DNA from: Bacteroidota bacterium
GTDB taxonomy: Bacteria > Bacteroidota > Ignavibacteria > UBA10030 > UBA8401
Length of the DNA stretch: 23,139 nt
Assembly (NCBI GenBank): GCA_023229405.1
Contig: JALNZH010000022.1
Location: 1-23,139, forward strand
Direction of reading: 5' to 3'
The notes under the pieces were generated by a model. That model ran no database searches, was not told the DNA's origin, and saw only the letters and a list, made by a program, of their open reading frames with translations. Of the stretch, positions 8,102-17,105 are shown one piece after another; position 1 is the first letter of the stretch, and the number at the start of each line of letters is the position of its first letter. The translations under genes and the position numbers were made by a program.

Positions 8102-9022
8102 ATGGAACAAGCTGAAAAACTTAACAGGCCGGTAGTACAACAATTAGATGAAATTTTAGGAACACCGTTTAAGGTTCTCGACGACGGATTTGTTCGCGTG
8201 GTAGATTACATGGGAAGTGATGAATCGATTGTGCAGGCAGCACGAGTGTCGTATGGTAAAGGAACAAAAAAAGTAAGCGAAGACCGCGGGTTGATCCGGT
8301 ATCTGCTTCGCCACCAGCACACCACGCCATTCGAAATGTGCGAGATTAAATTACATGTACGCGTGCCAATGGATTGTTGGAGACAGTGGATTCGTCATCG
8401 TACTGCCAATGTGAACGAATATTCTACCAGATATTCGCTTGCTATCGATGCTTCACAGCGCGCAGGCGAAGACCATTGGAGAATGCAATCGAAGGATAAC
8501 AAACAGGGAAGTGAAGGGTTTTTCGACCTTGCGGCAGGGAAAAAATTCTCCGATCAGGAAATACAGCTGCAGAATTTAGCGCGGTCGGTCTATGAAGAAC
8601 GGGTGAATGCCGGCATGGCTCGTGAACAGGCACGAAAGGATTTACCGCTCTCTACGTACACTGAAGCATATTGGAAAGTGGATCTCCATAACCTGATACA
8701 TTTTCTCTGGCTGCGAATGGATTCTCATGCACAATATGAAATCCGTGCGTATGCGAACGTCATTGGGAATGAGATCGTACAGCGCTGGGTGCCGACAGCC
8801 TGGGAAGCATTTCAGGATTATAAAGTGAAAGCAGCTTCATTGTCGAATATTGAGATTGAGATCATCCGTTCGTTGAACACTCATGGCGCAGAAGCGGCAA
8901 AAGAAACTGCTCGCCGGTTTGGTTTGCTTCCTCCGGATGGTCAGGAATTAAAGAGTAATCGTGAACGGAACGATATTGAAGAAAAATTCTCTTCGCTTGG
9001 GATTTCAATACCATGGAAATAA
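8102..9022 (+). CDS. thyX: FAD-dependent thymidylate synthase (ThyX)
   Basis: Catalyses reductive methylation of dUMP to dTMP using methylene-tetrahydrofolate, FAD and NADPH. The diagnostic ThyX motif RHR-x7-S is present as Arg98-His-Arg...Ser108 (RHRTANVNEYSTRYS), and the later conserved block HNLIHFLWLRMDSHAQYEIR is intact. About 306 residues, longer than the roughly 220-250 of many ThyX proteins; the extra length is a front extension and a charged tail. I start at ATG 8102, which has AGGA just upstream; an in-frame TTG at 8078 has no ribosome-binding site. The next gene begins 1 base after the stop, so the two are probably co-transcribed and translationally coupled. Cytoplasmic; no thyA is seen in the window. 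Confidence 0.95.
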   Translation: MEQAEKLNRPVVQQLDEILGTPFKVLDDGFVRVVDYMGSDESIVQAARVSYGKGTKKVSEDRGLIRYLLRHQHTTPFEMCEIKLHVRVPMDCWRQWIRHRTANVNEYSTRYSLAIDASQRAGEDHWRMQSKDNKQGSEGFFDLAAGKKFSDQEIQLQNLARSVYEERVNAGMAREQARKDLPLSTYTEAYWKVDLHNLIHFLWLRMDSHAQYEIRAYANVIGNEIVQRWVPTAWEAFQDYKVKAASLSNIEIEIIRSLNTHGAEAAKETARRFGLLPPDGQELKSNRERNDIEEKFSSLGISIPWK

Positions 9023-9023
9023 A

Positions 9024-10040
9024 ATGAAAATGTTCCATCAAACATATCAGGCGATACGCGCTCCGGAATTATACGGAGATCAGTGGTTCAATTCCGCTCC
9101 ATTGTCGATCCGTGCGGCTGAAGGACAGAATATTCTTCTCTTCTTTTGGAATTACACCTCCCCGGCTTCCTTGCACATGTTAACAACCATTAAAGAATGG
9201 TTTGTGGATTATACTGACCTCGGACTTATTTGCATCGGCGTACATACACCTGAATTTCCTTTCGCTAAACAACAGCGAAAAGTGGAGGAGATCCTCCGAA
9301 AACATAACATCCAATTTCCGATTGTCGCCGATAATGAACGATTGATAGCGGAAGCATACCGCATCACAGAATTTCCTGCAGTTGTGTTGATTGGGGGAAA
9401 TGGAAATATCTACGATGTTGTGACACACATGTTTTCCATATCCCGGCTGGAACGTTCTATTCAATATCTGCTTCGACAATCGGGATTCTTCGGTGAACTA
9501 CCGATGCTCCGATCCATTGAAGCTGAACAGTCGGTACTGCGCCATGCATCCGAACTGACAACCGGATATATGCACGGGTCACTAGGGAATTCGGAAGGAT
9601 ACAGCCCGGAACTTCCCGCGGAATACCGGGATCCTCGTATTTACATCGAAGGTAAGTTTTATGCTCACGGTATCTGGCGTGCGGAACGCAATGCATTCCA
9701 TTATGCCGGCGAACCGAACGAAGGCTATCTGATTTGTTACAGCGATGGTGAAAATATCGATGCGCTCATCGGATCGGAACAGAGAACAGTTGTTGGCATT
9801 CACGTTGACGATGCATCGATGCTGCTGGAACAGATGAACGCGGATGTTACTCGGGATGCAAAAGGAAACACGAGTATTCTAGTTGGCGAACCGCAAATTC
9901 TTTCGATCTTTCGCGGTGTACAGCAGGAACAACATGCCGTAAAATTTATTCCGTTGCAGCCCGGGATCACATTCTATAAATTTTCATTCTATAAAGAACA
10001 CCTCTCTTCGGACGAATCACAACTGATCCGGAATAACTGA
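9024..10040 (+). CDS. DipZ-like thioredoxin-fold protein lacking the CxxC motif
   Basis: 338 residues. Residues about 18-150 form an AhpC/TSA-like thioredoxin fold: the LLFFWNYT strand, then the phrase IGVHTPEFPFAK known from the thioredoxin part of DipZ/TlpA-type proteins, and a cis-Pro at EFPAV (Pro118). At the active-site position, where relatives read YTCxxC, this protein has YTSPAS: both cysteines are replaced by Ser46 and Ser49. Residues about 205-325 resemble the C-terminal beta-sandwich of DipZ (RIYIEGKFYAHGIW..., ending in GITFYKFSF). No signal peptide or membrane segment is visible, so it is probably cytoplasmic. It starts 1 base after thyX stops and ends 6 bases before the FabK-like gene. 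A disulfide reductase role seems excluded; binding or a scaffold role is possible. The family call is firm for the fold, tentative for the DipZ relation. Confidence 0.75.
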   Translation: MKMFHQTYQAIRAPELYGDQWFNSAPLSIRAAEGQNILLFFWNYTSPASLHMLTTIKEWFVDYTDLGLICIGVHTPEFPFAKQQRKVEEILRKHNIQFPIVADNERLIAEAYRITEFPAVVLIGGNGNIYDVVTHMFSISRLERSIQYLLRQSGFFGELPMLRSIEAEQSVLRHASELTTGYMHGSLGNSEGYSPELPAEYRDPRIYIEGKFYAHGIWRAERNAFHYAGEPNEGYLICYSDGENIDALIGSEQRTVVGIHVDDASMLLEQMNADVTRDAKGNTSILVGEPQILSIFRGVQQEQHAVKFIPLQPGITFYKFSFYKEHLSSDESQLIRNN

Positions 10041-10046
10041 CCCCTA

Positions 10047-10997
10047 ATGAAAACCCGCGTTACTGAATTATTCTCAATTAATGTTCCGATCATCCAGGCT
10101 GGAATGGTTTGGGTCTCCGGCTGGAAACTGGCTTCCGCAGTCTCCAATGTTGGAGCGCTCGGCATGATCGGCGCAGGATCGATGAAGCCGGAATTGTTGC
10201 GCGAACATCTTCAAAAAACATTTTCGGCCACAAAACTGCCGTTCGGTGTGAATGTGCCGTTATTGCGTGGCGATATCGATGATCTGATTGCCGTCATTCT
10301 TCAAGAACACGTGGAGATTGTTTTTACATCTGCCGGGCATCCGGGTCGCCATATAGAAAAATTTAAAAGGGCTGGTTGTAAAGTAGTACATGTTGTCGCA
10401 AATGTGAAGCAGGCGCTGAAAGCGGAAGAAACGGGATGTGATGCAATCGTCGCAGAGGGATTTGAAGCAGGTGGCCACAATGGTATAGATGAGATCACGA
10501 CCTTGGCACTTATTCCTCAAGTGGTTGATGCGGTGAAAATTCCGGTGATTGCTGCCGGTGGGATTGCGGACGGACGTGGAATGTTGGCGGCGTTTGCACT
10601 CGGTGCAGAAGCGGTGCAGGTGGGGACAAGATTCGCTGCCACCGTTGAATCTTCCGCGCATGATGTTTACAAACAAAAAATTGTCGAAGCAGACGATGGT
10701 GATACCGTTCTTACGTATCACCATATTCTTCCGGTACGCGCAGTACGAAATCCGTTTATGGAACAAGTGCAGAAAGAAGAGACGCAGAAAGGTATGACTC
10801 GCGAACGGATGATGGAACTGCATGCAAAAGGGCGAGAACGAAAAGGGATTTTTGAAGGGAACTGGGAGGAGGGGGAAATGGAAATGGGACAAAGTTCCGG
10901 ATTGGTGCATGACATCATTTCCGCTGCTGAAGTAGTGAAACGCATGATGAATGAATTTGAATCCACAAAAGCAAAAATTTTTGACCACACAAAATAG
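10047..10997 (+). CDS. FabK-like enoyl-ACP reductase / nitronate monooxygenase family flavoprotein
   Basis: 316 residues, TIM-barrel FMN enzyme. The N-terminus (KTRVTELFSINVPIIQAGMVWV), GVNVPLL, the catalytic-His segment AEGFEAGGHNG (His144), the FMN-phosphate loop VIAAGGIADGRG and QVGTRFAAT all match the FabK / 2-nitropropane dioxygenase family along the whole length. The segment LPVRAVRNPF also fits FabK, which reduces enoyl-ACP in the last step of fatty-acid elongation. Nitronate monooxygenases share the fold, so the exact reaction cannot be settled from sequence alone; FabK is my preferred reading. It lies 6 bases after the thioredoxin-like gene, so it is probably the last gene of the thyX cluster. 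Shine-Dalgarno is weak. Palindromic repeats begin just past the stop. Confidence 0.8.
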   Translation: MKTRVTELFSINVPIIQAGMVWVSGWKLASAVSNVGALGMIGAGSMKPELLREHLQKTFSATKLPFGVNVPLLRGDIDDLIAVILQEHVEIVFTSAGHPGRHIEKFKRAGCKVVHVVANVKQALKAEETGCDAIVAEGFEAGGHNGIDEITTLALIPQVVDAVKIPVIAAGGIADGRGMLAAFALGAEAVQVGTRFAATVESSAHDVYKQKIVEADDGDTVLTYHHILPVRAVRNPFMEQVQKEETQKGMTRERMMELHAKGRERKGIFEGNWEEGEMEMGQSSGLVHDIISAAEVVKRMMNEFESTKAKIFDHTK

Positions 10998-10998
10998 A

Positions 10999-11135
10999 TT
11001 GTCATTCTGAACTGAGTCGCGATGTCACCCAGCACGGTTTGCCCGCCGTTTTTGTGGCGGGAGTCGATGGGAATCGGGACGCAGTGAAGAATCTGGAACG
11101 ACTCATCAGATTCTCCGTTTCGCTCAGAATAACAG
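10999..11135. repeat. Composite palindromic repeat element 1
   Basis: Outer arms TGTCATTCTGA (11000-11010) and TCAGAATAACA (11124-11134) pair with one mismatch. Nested inside are a 6-bp stem CCCGCC/GGCGGG (11042-11047 and 11056-11061) and a perfect 8-bp stem AGAATCTG/CAGATTCT (11088-11095 and 11107-11114). It starts 1 base after the FabK-like gene ends. The words GTCATTCTGA and AGAATCT are typical of intergenic palindromic repeats found in many bacterial genomes. It may also act as a transcript end for the thyX cluster, though it has no terminal T-run. Confidence 0.8.
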
Positions 11136-11173
11136 ACCATTATGTGGAAGCCATCTTAAAAAATAAAATCTAC

Positions 11174-11291
11174 CGTCATTTCGAATGGGCACTGTATTTT
11201 TTACTGTACGGCAATGTGAGAAATCTGATCGTGGAGACAGATTTCTTATCACCGGAAACTGAAAGAACATACGGCGGGATTCGAAATGACA
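11174..11291. repeat. Composite palindromic repeat element 2
   Basis: Outer arms GTCATTTCGAAT (11175-11186) and ATTCGAAATGAC (11279-11290) are perfect 12-bp reverse complements. A perfect inner stem AGAAATCTG/CAGATTTCT occupies 11219-11227 and 11238-11246. A short direct repeat ACTGTA flanks T6 near 11191-11208. The design (outer GTCATT-C/T-type arm, inner AGAA-ATCTG stem) parallels element 1, only 39 bases away, but the two are not copies of each other at base level. Confidence 0.8.
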
Positions 11292-11327
11292 CGGTTTGAT
11301 ATTTTTGAGTCCTCTTCTATTTAAACT

Positions 11328-12660
11328 GTGCCAGAATATATATCTCAACACTACCTCTGCTGGACCGATAACGACTTCGATCTCATCAAGGTAGGCCCGG
11401 GACCAACCGGTTCGCATACGATCGGACCGATGAAAGCCACCTACGATTTTCCTCAACGCATCCGTCTGTTACCTGAATCAATTCTTTCTTCGGCAAGCAC
11501 TATCGAAGTAATTCGATACGGATCCTTAATCGCGACCAGCAAAGGATATTGAACAGGCCGCTCCATTGCCGCATGGTTACTCGGCAAACTTCTCAAAGGA
11601 TGTGCGCCGGTCTGGTTCTCGTGATTAATCCATTCGGGATCGTCACATCATATTTCTATCGGATTACATGAGGCTTCATTCTCTCCTGAACGCGTGCAAT
11701 TCGAACGCGGAAGATTTTCTTTCCATCATCTCAACACGCTTCAGCTGCGGTTCATTCATCGCAAAGGAGAAACAGCCGATGAGATTACTGCTCACAAGCC
11801 AAAGTATCCATTTGCCTCAATGAGCGAATTGAAATAGCATCCAATCGAAAAAAATATTTTACTGCCTGAATTGATCGACCGCAACGAAGAATCGTTGTCG
11901 AGAATGGATCGTGAGCAGTTCTATCAAAAGATCGATGTGATCCTGAATTTTATTCTCGAAACTATCAAACGAGGATTGGCAGCAGATGGTGAATTACCAG
12001 GAACGATCAAATTGAACCGCGAAGCTTCGTGATTCTATAAGAAGGCACAGGAGATCTGGCGAACGCAGGATTCAATCCTGATCTTTTTGAATGCGCATTG
12101 TGAAGTTGCATCCGAAGAGATTGTTTCGGGTAATACCGTGGTCACCGTTCCCACAAGCAGAGCGTACGGTGTTATTCGAGGATTGACCTTTTTGGTGAAA
12201 ACGCATTATCATTCTGATCAACAAAAGATCCATGATGGAATGCTCGTTGCCGCTGTGATCGGTTTTTTAGTGAAGCACAACGCCAGTTTTTTGGTACCGA
12301 AATAGGAAGCATGGGTGAGATTGCACCGCCAGCGCAACGGCGTCCTCTATGCTTTTGTATTGTGCCGGGAGTGACATCAACACAGTGGAAGCCGCTACTG
12401 AGATCGCCTTCGAACATCATTTCGGTGTGACCTGCGATTCCATCGGCGGTTATGTGCAGATACCGTGCATCGAACGGAATGCCACGGGTACCGTGAAAGC
12501 ATATGATGCTTTTCTGCTTGCTTCGTCCGGCAACCACGCGTTCCAGAAGATCTCCCTGGACAGCGTCATTAAAGTGATAAAATCGACCGGGGATGATATG
12601 TCAAAAAAATATAAAGAAACCTCTGAAGCAGGACTAGCGCTTTCCTCCACCAAATGTTAA
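11328..12660 (+). pseudogene. L-serine ammonia-lyase (serine dehydratase) pseudogene
   Basis: Clear remains of an iron-sulfur L-serine ammonia-lyase (serine to pyruvate plus ammonia). The front reads FDLIKVGPGPTGSHTIGPMKA, the family's glycine/serine signature; later pieces read IKRGLAADGELPGTIKL, NTVVTVPTSRAYGVIRG and, at the end, EIAFEHHFGVTCD, VQIPCIERNATGTVKA and SLDSVIKVIKSTGDDMSKKY. One frame carries in-frame stops at 11550, 11622, 11835, 12030 and 12303. The homology then moves to a second frame near 12293 (GTEIGSMGEI) and to a third near 12350, so two frameshifts are needed. In the Fe-S segment the usual GCxGE is GSMGE, and the following SACSM cysteine is lost, so the cluster could not form even if read through. 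No start codon with a good ribosome-binding site is seen. It lies between the palindromic repeats and the signalling operon. Confidence 0.9.
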
Positions 12661-13143
12661 TATTCGGATTGTGATATAAAACATAATCTTATTACCTTGT
12701 GCTGCGTTCACAACAGGAAAGAAGATTTCAATTTTTCCCCTGCAGATGATCATCGAGAGACAGTATCAAAGATGACGAAAATATTCTCAGCAATATCTTG
12801 ATAGAAATCTCCACCCTCCGCACTTGTTCTAAACACGATCATTTTCATTGTACAATGCACCAAACATCCGGTGCGAAATGAACGTCCAATGGTATTATCC
12901 TTGAACGTGCACTGTGTCTCCGATACGATATTTTTGTTGAAGGATTTCAACGTGAGCTTAAACCTAATTATTTATTGCCGCAGGTCGCCAGGTCGTTTTT
13001 GATCAACAAAAATTAGATGGAGATACTGGTCAGTATTCATAAAAATGATACAGATAGTCAATTCGTAACGCAGTTCAAATGGTGTTTACTTTGTACGGCA
13101 GGAAAGCGTATTTGAGTGAATAACATTTTTCAATGGAGATATC
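12661..13143. other. Intergenic stretch before the signalling operon, nothing recognised
   Basis: About 480 bases with no convincing gene. A reverse-strand frame at about 12750-12970 contains phrases such as TFKDNTIG and SAEGGDFYQD that are faintly like beta-helix surface repeats, but it is short and has no ribosome-binding site; it may be a remnant or chance. The promoter of the operon starting at 13144 should lie in the last 150 bases, which are AT-rich; I cannot name its boxes. Confidence 0.4.
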
Positions 13144-15069
13144 GTGAAAAATAGATTACTGGTAAATCTGGTAATAGCAGGGGTGATCATATCCCTGGTA
13201 ACATTCATCGTTGAACATTTTGATGCACTGGATACTCTCGATGAACAATTATACGCATTGTATAATCCTGACGGAAATCAATTTTTTCCACCTTTAGATT
13301 TGTTGATTATTAACAATGAGTTGAAAACTGAAAACCAATACACCAAAGTTTTGGTAATAAGTTCAAATGTCAGTAAGGATTCTGTTTTTCATCGCACTAC
13401 GGCTGAACTTTTCCAGAATAATTCAGCGAAAATGATCGTCGTGCTGTTTTCTTATGATTTTGGCCGAAGCGATACAATGATTGAAGAGCAGGTTTCACAA
13501 TACTATTCAACGATCAAGAATGCTATTATTATACATTCTCCAATTTACTCATTAATACATAATGCAAAAAACACGGGACAAAAATTACAGTACAACATTT
13601 TAAATTACCGCACCGGTAAAGAAATTTCAAAGTATTACATTTATGGACGATATCCTTTTTCGGTAAATTATGGGAATGATGATTCCTTCTTTGACTTCTC
13701 GTGTATCATTGCACAACGATTGACTTCGAACAAAGACAGTATATATGTGAATCAAAATGCGCTCATCGTCGGTGGAAAATCAATCGAATTGTATGAATCT
13801 CTTATATTGAAATTCAACAACAGAGTTATTAAACCAAACCGGTATTACGATATCGATTGGTTTTCATTCGACAATGGAAACGGACAATCTCCGATTACAT
13901 TTAATATCAACGACAGAATTAAAGATAAAATTGTCTTTCTTGAATGCAGCAATAGTTATGATGAGATGATCGATCATACGAAAACAATTCAGGCCATTGA
14001 ATCGGTCATAAGCGGTCATTCCGTGAAGTATTCGTTTCGCCATCAGTGGGTAATGATACTATCACTCATTGGTGTTTCCATTGCAATAGTATATCGGTTG
14101 AGTGCACTGTTGTCGTTTGTCGTTTTGTCCTTCTTGAGTGTATTCCTGCTTATTATTAGCATGAATATCTTTGTTATTACCGATACGATGTATCTCAACA
14201 TCTATTTCTTCTCTGCGGCGTTGTTGTGCTCATCGCTGATACCTGTAACCAAATTGACGTATCAACATGAACGTGAAATTGTATTAAAGCGAGAAAAAGA
14301 GAGAGAAAATATTCGATTAATGAATGAACTCAATATAGCCCGTGATACTCAAATTGCATTGATGCCGAAAGACGATCCGATCGTTCAAGGTTTTGATATC
14401 GCCGGGATCTCCAATCCCGCATCGGAAGTAGGAGGAGATTATTATGATTATGTTTGGCTCGATGAACAAAAAACACAATTTGGAATAGCGATTGCCGATG
14501 TGTCCGGGAAGGCAATGAAAGCGGCAATGACTGCCGTAATGACGAGTGGTATGATTTATCGAGAAATCGGTAATAATAGTAATCCAAAAACTATCCTTCA
14601 AAATATTAATCGTCCGATGTATCTCAAAACATCAAAACAAATGTTTACGGCGCTATCGTTTGCTGTGTTTGATACAAAAGCAAAAATATTAACATTTTCC
14701 AACGCTGGTCAAATGCAGCCAATTATGAGACACGAGAATGAGGTGAAATACTTAAAAGTCACTGGAAATCGGCTACCGCTCGGTGTCATGGAGGATATAC
14801 GATACGACGAGTTGAAGGAGCAATTGCGGGTGAATGACATTCTCATTTTTTATACTGATGGCATTCCGGAAGCAATGAATGAGAAAAAGGAATTGTTTGG
14901 ATTTGGTCGCCTTGAAGAATTTGCCCAAAATTTACCGGCATCGTTTACAGCAAAAGAAGTCATCAACTCATTGTTTGAGGAAGTGAAAAAACATACCGCA
15001 ACAGCGCAGCAGCATGATGATATTACGGTTGTTGTGGTGAAGGTCTTAGACGGTAGTTCGGCATCATGA
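13144..15069 (+). CDS. Membrane sensor with SpoIIE-type PP2C phosphatase domain (first paralogue)
   Basis: 641 residues. Membrane helix about 7-24, then an extracytoplasmic domain of about 275 residues, then about three helices within 302-368, a charged coiled-coil linker (about 372-402) and a C-terminal SpoIIE/RsbU-type PP2C phosphatase (about 405-636). The layout is that of CHASE2-type receptors (one helix, sensor, three helices), though the sensor is divergent and that name is an inference. The phosphatase has its metal-binding aspartates: EVGGD (Asp432), ADVSG (Asp452), YTDG (Asp572) and QHDD (Asp625-626). It should dephosphorylate a phospho-STAS protein, here probably the 17547 product. 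GTG start with GGAG 6 bases upstream. First gene of the operon; the paralogue follows after 41 bases. Confidence 0.88.
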   Translation: MKNRLLVNLVIAGVIISLVTFIVEHFDALDTLDEQLYALYNPDGNQFFPPLDLLIINNELKTENQYTKVLVISSNVSKDSVFHRTTAELFQNNSAKMIVVLFSYDFGRSDTMIEEQVSQYYSTIKNAIIIHSPIYSLIHNAKNTGQKLQYNILNYRTGKEISKYYIYGRYPFSVNYGNDDSFFDFSCIIAQRLTSNKDSIYVNQNALIVGGKSIELYESLILKFNNRVIKPNRYYDIDWFSFDNGNGQSPITFNINDRIKDKIVFLECSNSYDEMIDHTKTIQAIESVISGHSVKYSFRHQWVMILSLIGVSIAIVYRLSALLSFVVLSFLSVFLLIISMNIFVITDTMYLNIYFFSAALLCSSLIPVTKLTYQHEREIVLKREKERENIRLMNELNIARDTQIALMPKDDPIVQGFDIAGISNPASEVGGDYYDYVWLDEQKTQFGIAIADVSGKAMKAAMTAVMTSGMIYREIGNNSNPKTILQNINRPMYLKTSKQMFTALSFAVFDTKAKILTFSNAGQMQPIMRHENEVKYLKVTGNRLPLGVMEDIRYDELKEQLRVNDILIFYTDGIPEAMNEKKELFGFGRLEEFAQNLPASFTAKEVINSLFEEVKKHTATAQQHDDITVVVVKVLDGSSAS

Positions 15070-15110
15070 TGTTCCAGTATACGCAAGTCATAGAGTAAGA
15101 GAATAAAAAA

Positions 15111-17051
15111 ATGAAAAATTATCGTATTGTATACTATGTGGTTGCATTATTCCTTTCGGTTTGGATCACTCTCTATAGCGTCAATCCAGAAAATTATTGG
15201 ACGAATCCAGTTCGTCCAAAAGGTGACAATTTTTCTTATGCATTTCGTTTGAAAGCGCTGTCAAAAAAAACTGCTCAGGCAACATATCTTTCATTCCAAA
15301 CCCTGAGTCCGTTATTTTTTGAAGTGAATGATACCCTCTTGTTTCAGATAAATGGTTCAGTATTCCCGAGCGGAATTGCACGATATCTTGCGCTATCAAA
15401 GATATTCAAAGCAATAAATTCTTCAGAACCAAAAGTTGTTGGAGTGATGGGAATACGGGCAGAAGAACATGCATTGTTAAGGTTGTTTAATAAAACAATT
15501 GTTGTGACTGCAGATATTGACCCCAACATTCTTCAGCCAGATCAAATATGGAATGCGCAATATCCGGATGTAAATTTGGAAAAGACCCCACCCTATTTCC
15601 CTTGGCATAATCCATATATTCTCGAACGTTATTACAACAATGATACCGTAATGGATTATGGAGTGACAATTGCTTTTGCCTTCAATGGAGGGACCAAAAA
15701 TAAAATTGGTAAATATTATAAACACTATAATTTTATCTATGGTTCAAATTCAATTATTAAAATTAGAAAGCACTATTATCATGAAAGCTTTTCTACTGGT
15801 ATAGAGGATCAACAGGAGACGGACACAATTATTAATATGAACGTAATGGGTAATAATAAAAATTTATTTTCATTGTCAGAAGTGCAATCACACTATCCTG
15901 AATTCAGTGAAACTATTTTGAATAGTAAATATAAAGATAAAATTGTCATTTTAGATTTGATCGATTACAATTCTTCGGAAAGAGTTCAATATATCAGTGA
16001 TGTTGTTAGTAATATCCTTGGGAACGAAAGCGTAAAAATGCCCTTGATCTTAAATGGGGAGCGTCCTTCACTAATATACATCGTATTGTTGTTGTGCACT
16101 TTTATTCTCATTTACAACTTCAAGATTATTGAGTCGGTCAGTATTTCATTGAGTTTTATTGCAATTATTGCCAGTATTTCGTTGATGCTATTTTTTTACG
16201 CGAACATTTTTATAGACTCAGTATTGTTTATTTTACCTATAGTTATTGTCAATTGTCTTTTGATTCCGTACGAAATAATCAGCGACAGAATACAGTTGTT
16301 GAAACAAAAGGACATGTTAGAATCAGAACTTGCTTCTGCTCGTCGTATACAAATCCAACTTTTACCGGTGGAAAATCCCAAAATACCCGGGTTTGATATT
16401 TACGGAAGAACAAATCCAGCATACGAGGTAGGAGGAGATTTTTATGATTATTTATGGCTGGATAATGAAAAAACAAAACTAGGAATTGCCGTTGCAGATG
16501 TCTCCGGAAAAGCAATGGGTGCAGCAATGACGGCAGTAATGACCAGTGGGATGGTATATTCTGAAACATCCAAAAACACCTCACCCAAAGAAATATTGGG
16601 AAATATTAACCGTCCGCTTTATATCAAAACAGAAAAAAACGTATTTACGGCGCTGGTATTTGCAGTTCTTGATATTAGAAACATTTCTATCCGTATATCA
16701 AATGCGGGTCAAGTTTTTCCCATATTAGTGCGCAAAGGATCAATAAAATATTTACGAATTAAAGGCCCGAGATTTCCGCTGGGGATGATGGAGTACGTTA
16801 AATATGAGGATGAAGAAATATCGCTGCAATCGCAAGATGTACTGTTGTTGTATACTGATGGTATTAGTGAAGCAATGAATAGAAAAAAGGAATTGTTTGG
16901 TTTTGAACGGTTGGAAAATCTATTACGAAATATTCCAAACAATCTTTCATCAGAACAAATATCCAGTCTTATTAGCAAAGAGTTGCAAATATTCACAGAT
17001 GGGGCATTGCAGCACGATGATATGACTATTGTGGTAGTAAAAGTGGAATAA
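15111..17051 (+). CDS. Membrane sensor with SpoIIE-type PP2C phosphatase domain (second paralogue)
   Basis: 646 residues, same plan as the preceding gene: helix about 7-23, an extracytoplasmic region of about 290 residues, about three helices within 320-388, a coiled-coil linker (about 393-415) and a SpoIIE-type PP2C domain. The catalytic segment EVGGDFYDYLWL...VADVSGKAM (Asp443, Asp463) and the later LLYTDGISEAMN and QHDDMTIVVVK are intact. The phosphatase halves of the two proteins are closely alike (AAMTAVMTSGM is identical), whereas the sensor halves share little, so the pair probably senses different inputs and acts on the same phosphoprotein. Weak Shine-Dalgarno (AGAG well upstream of an A-run); possibly translated by reinitiation from the gene before. 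Confidence 0.88.
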   Translation: MKNYRIVYYVVALFLSVWITLYSVNPENYWTNPVRPKGDNFSYAFRLKALSKKTAQATYLSFQTLSPLFFEVNDTLLFQINGSVFPSGIARYLALSKIFKAINSSEPKVVGVMGIRAEEHALLRLFNKTIVVTADIDPNILQPDQIWNAQYPDVNLEKTPPYFPWHNPYILERYYNNDTVMDYGVTIAFAFNGGTKNKIGKYYKHYNFIYGSNSIIKIRKHYYHESFSTGIEDQQETDTIINMNVMGNNKNLFSLSEVQSHYPEFSETILNSKYKDKIVILDLIDYNSSERVQYISDVVSNILGNESVKMPLILNGERPSLIYIVLLLCTFILIYNFKIIESVSISLSFIAIIASISLMLFFYANIFIDSVLFILPIVIVNCLLIPYEIISDRIQLLKQKDMLESELASARRIQIQLLPVENPKIPGFDIYGRTNPAYEVGGDFYDYLWLDNEKTKLGIAVADVSGKAMGAAMTAVMTSGMVYSETSKNTSPKEILGNINRPLYIKTEKNVFTALVFAVLDIRNISIRISNAGQVFPILVRKGSIKYLRIKGPRFPLGMMEYVKYEDEEISLQSQDVLLLYTDGISEAMNRKKELFGFERLENLLRNIPNNLSSEQISSLISKELQIFTDGALQHDDMTIVVVKVE

Positions 17052-17105
17052 TCAACAGCCATGTAAAAAAATATCGACCACCATATATTCAGGAAGAGGA
17101 TTGGC

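Noticed and set aside
10260..10988. Reverse-strand 242-codon frame
   Set aside because: Fully antisense to the well-supported FabK-like gene; the translation is rich in Cys/His/Phe as expected for a shadow frame.
11328..12660. Programmed stop readthrough (selenocysteine or recoding) rescuing the serine lyase
   Set aside because: Stops are both TGA and TAG, two frameshifts are also needed, and the Fe-S cysteines are lost; decay is the simpler reading.
12750..12970. Reverse-strand remnant of a beta-helix surface protein
   Set aside because: Only faint resemblance in two phrases, short, with no ribosome-binding site; kept as a note in the spacer entry only.
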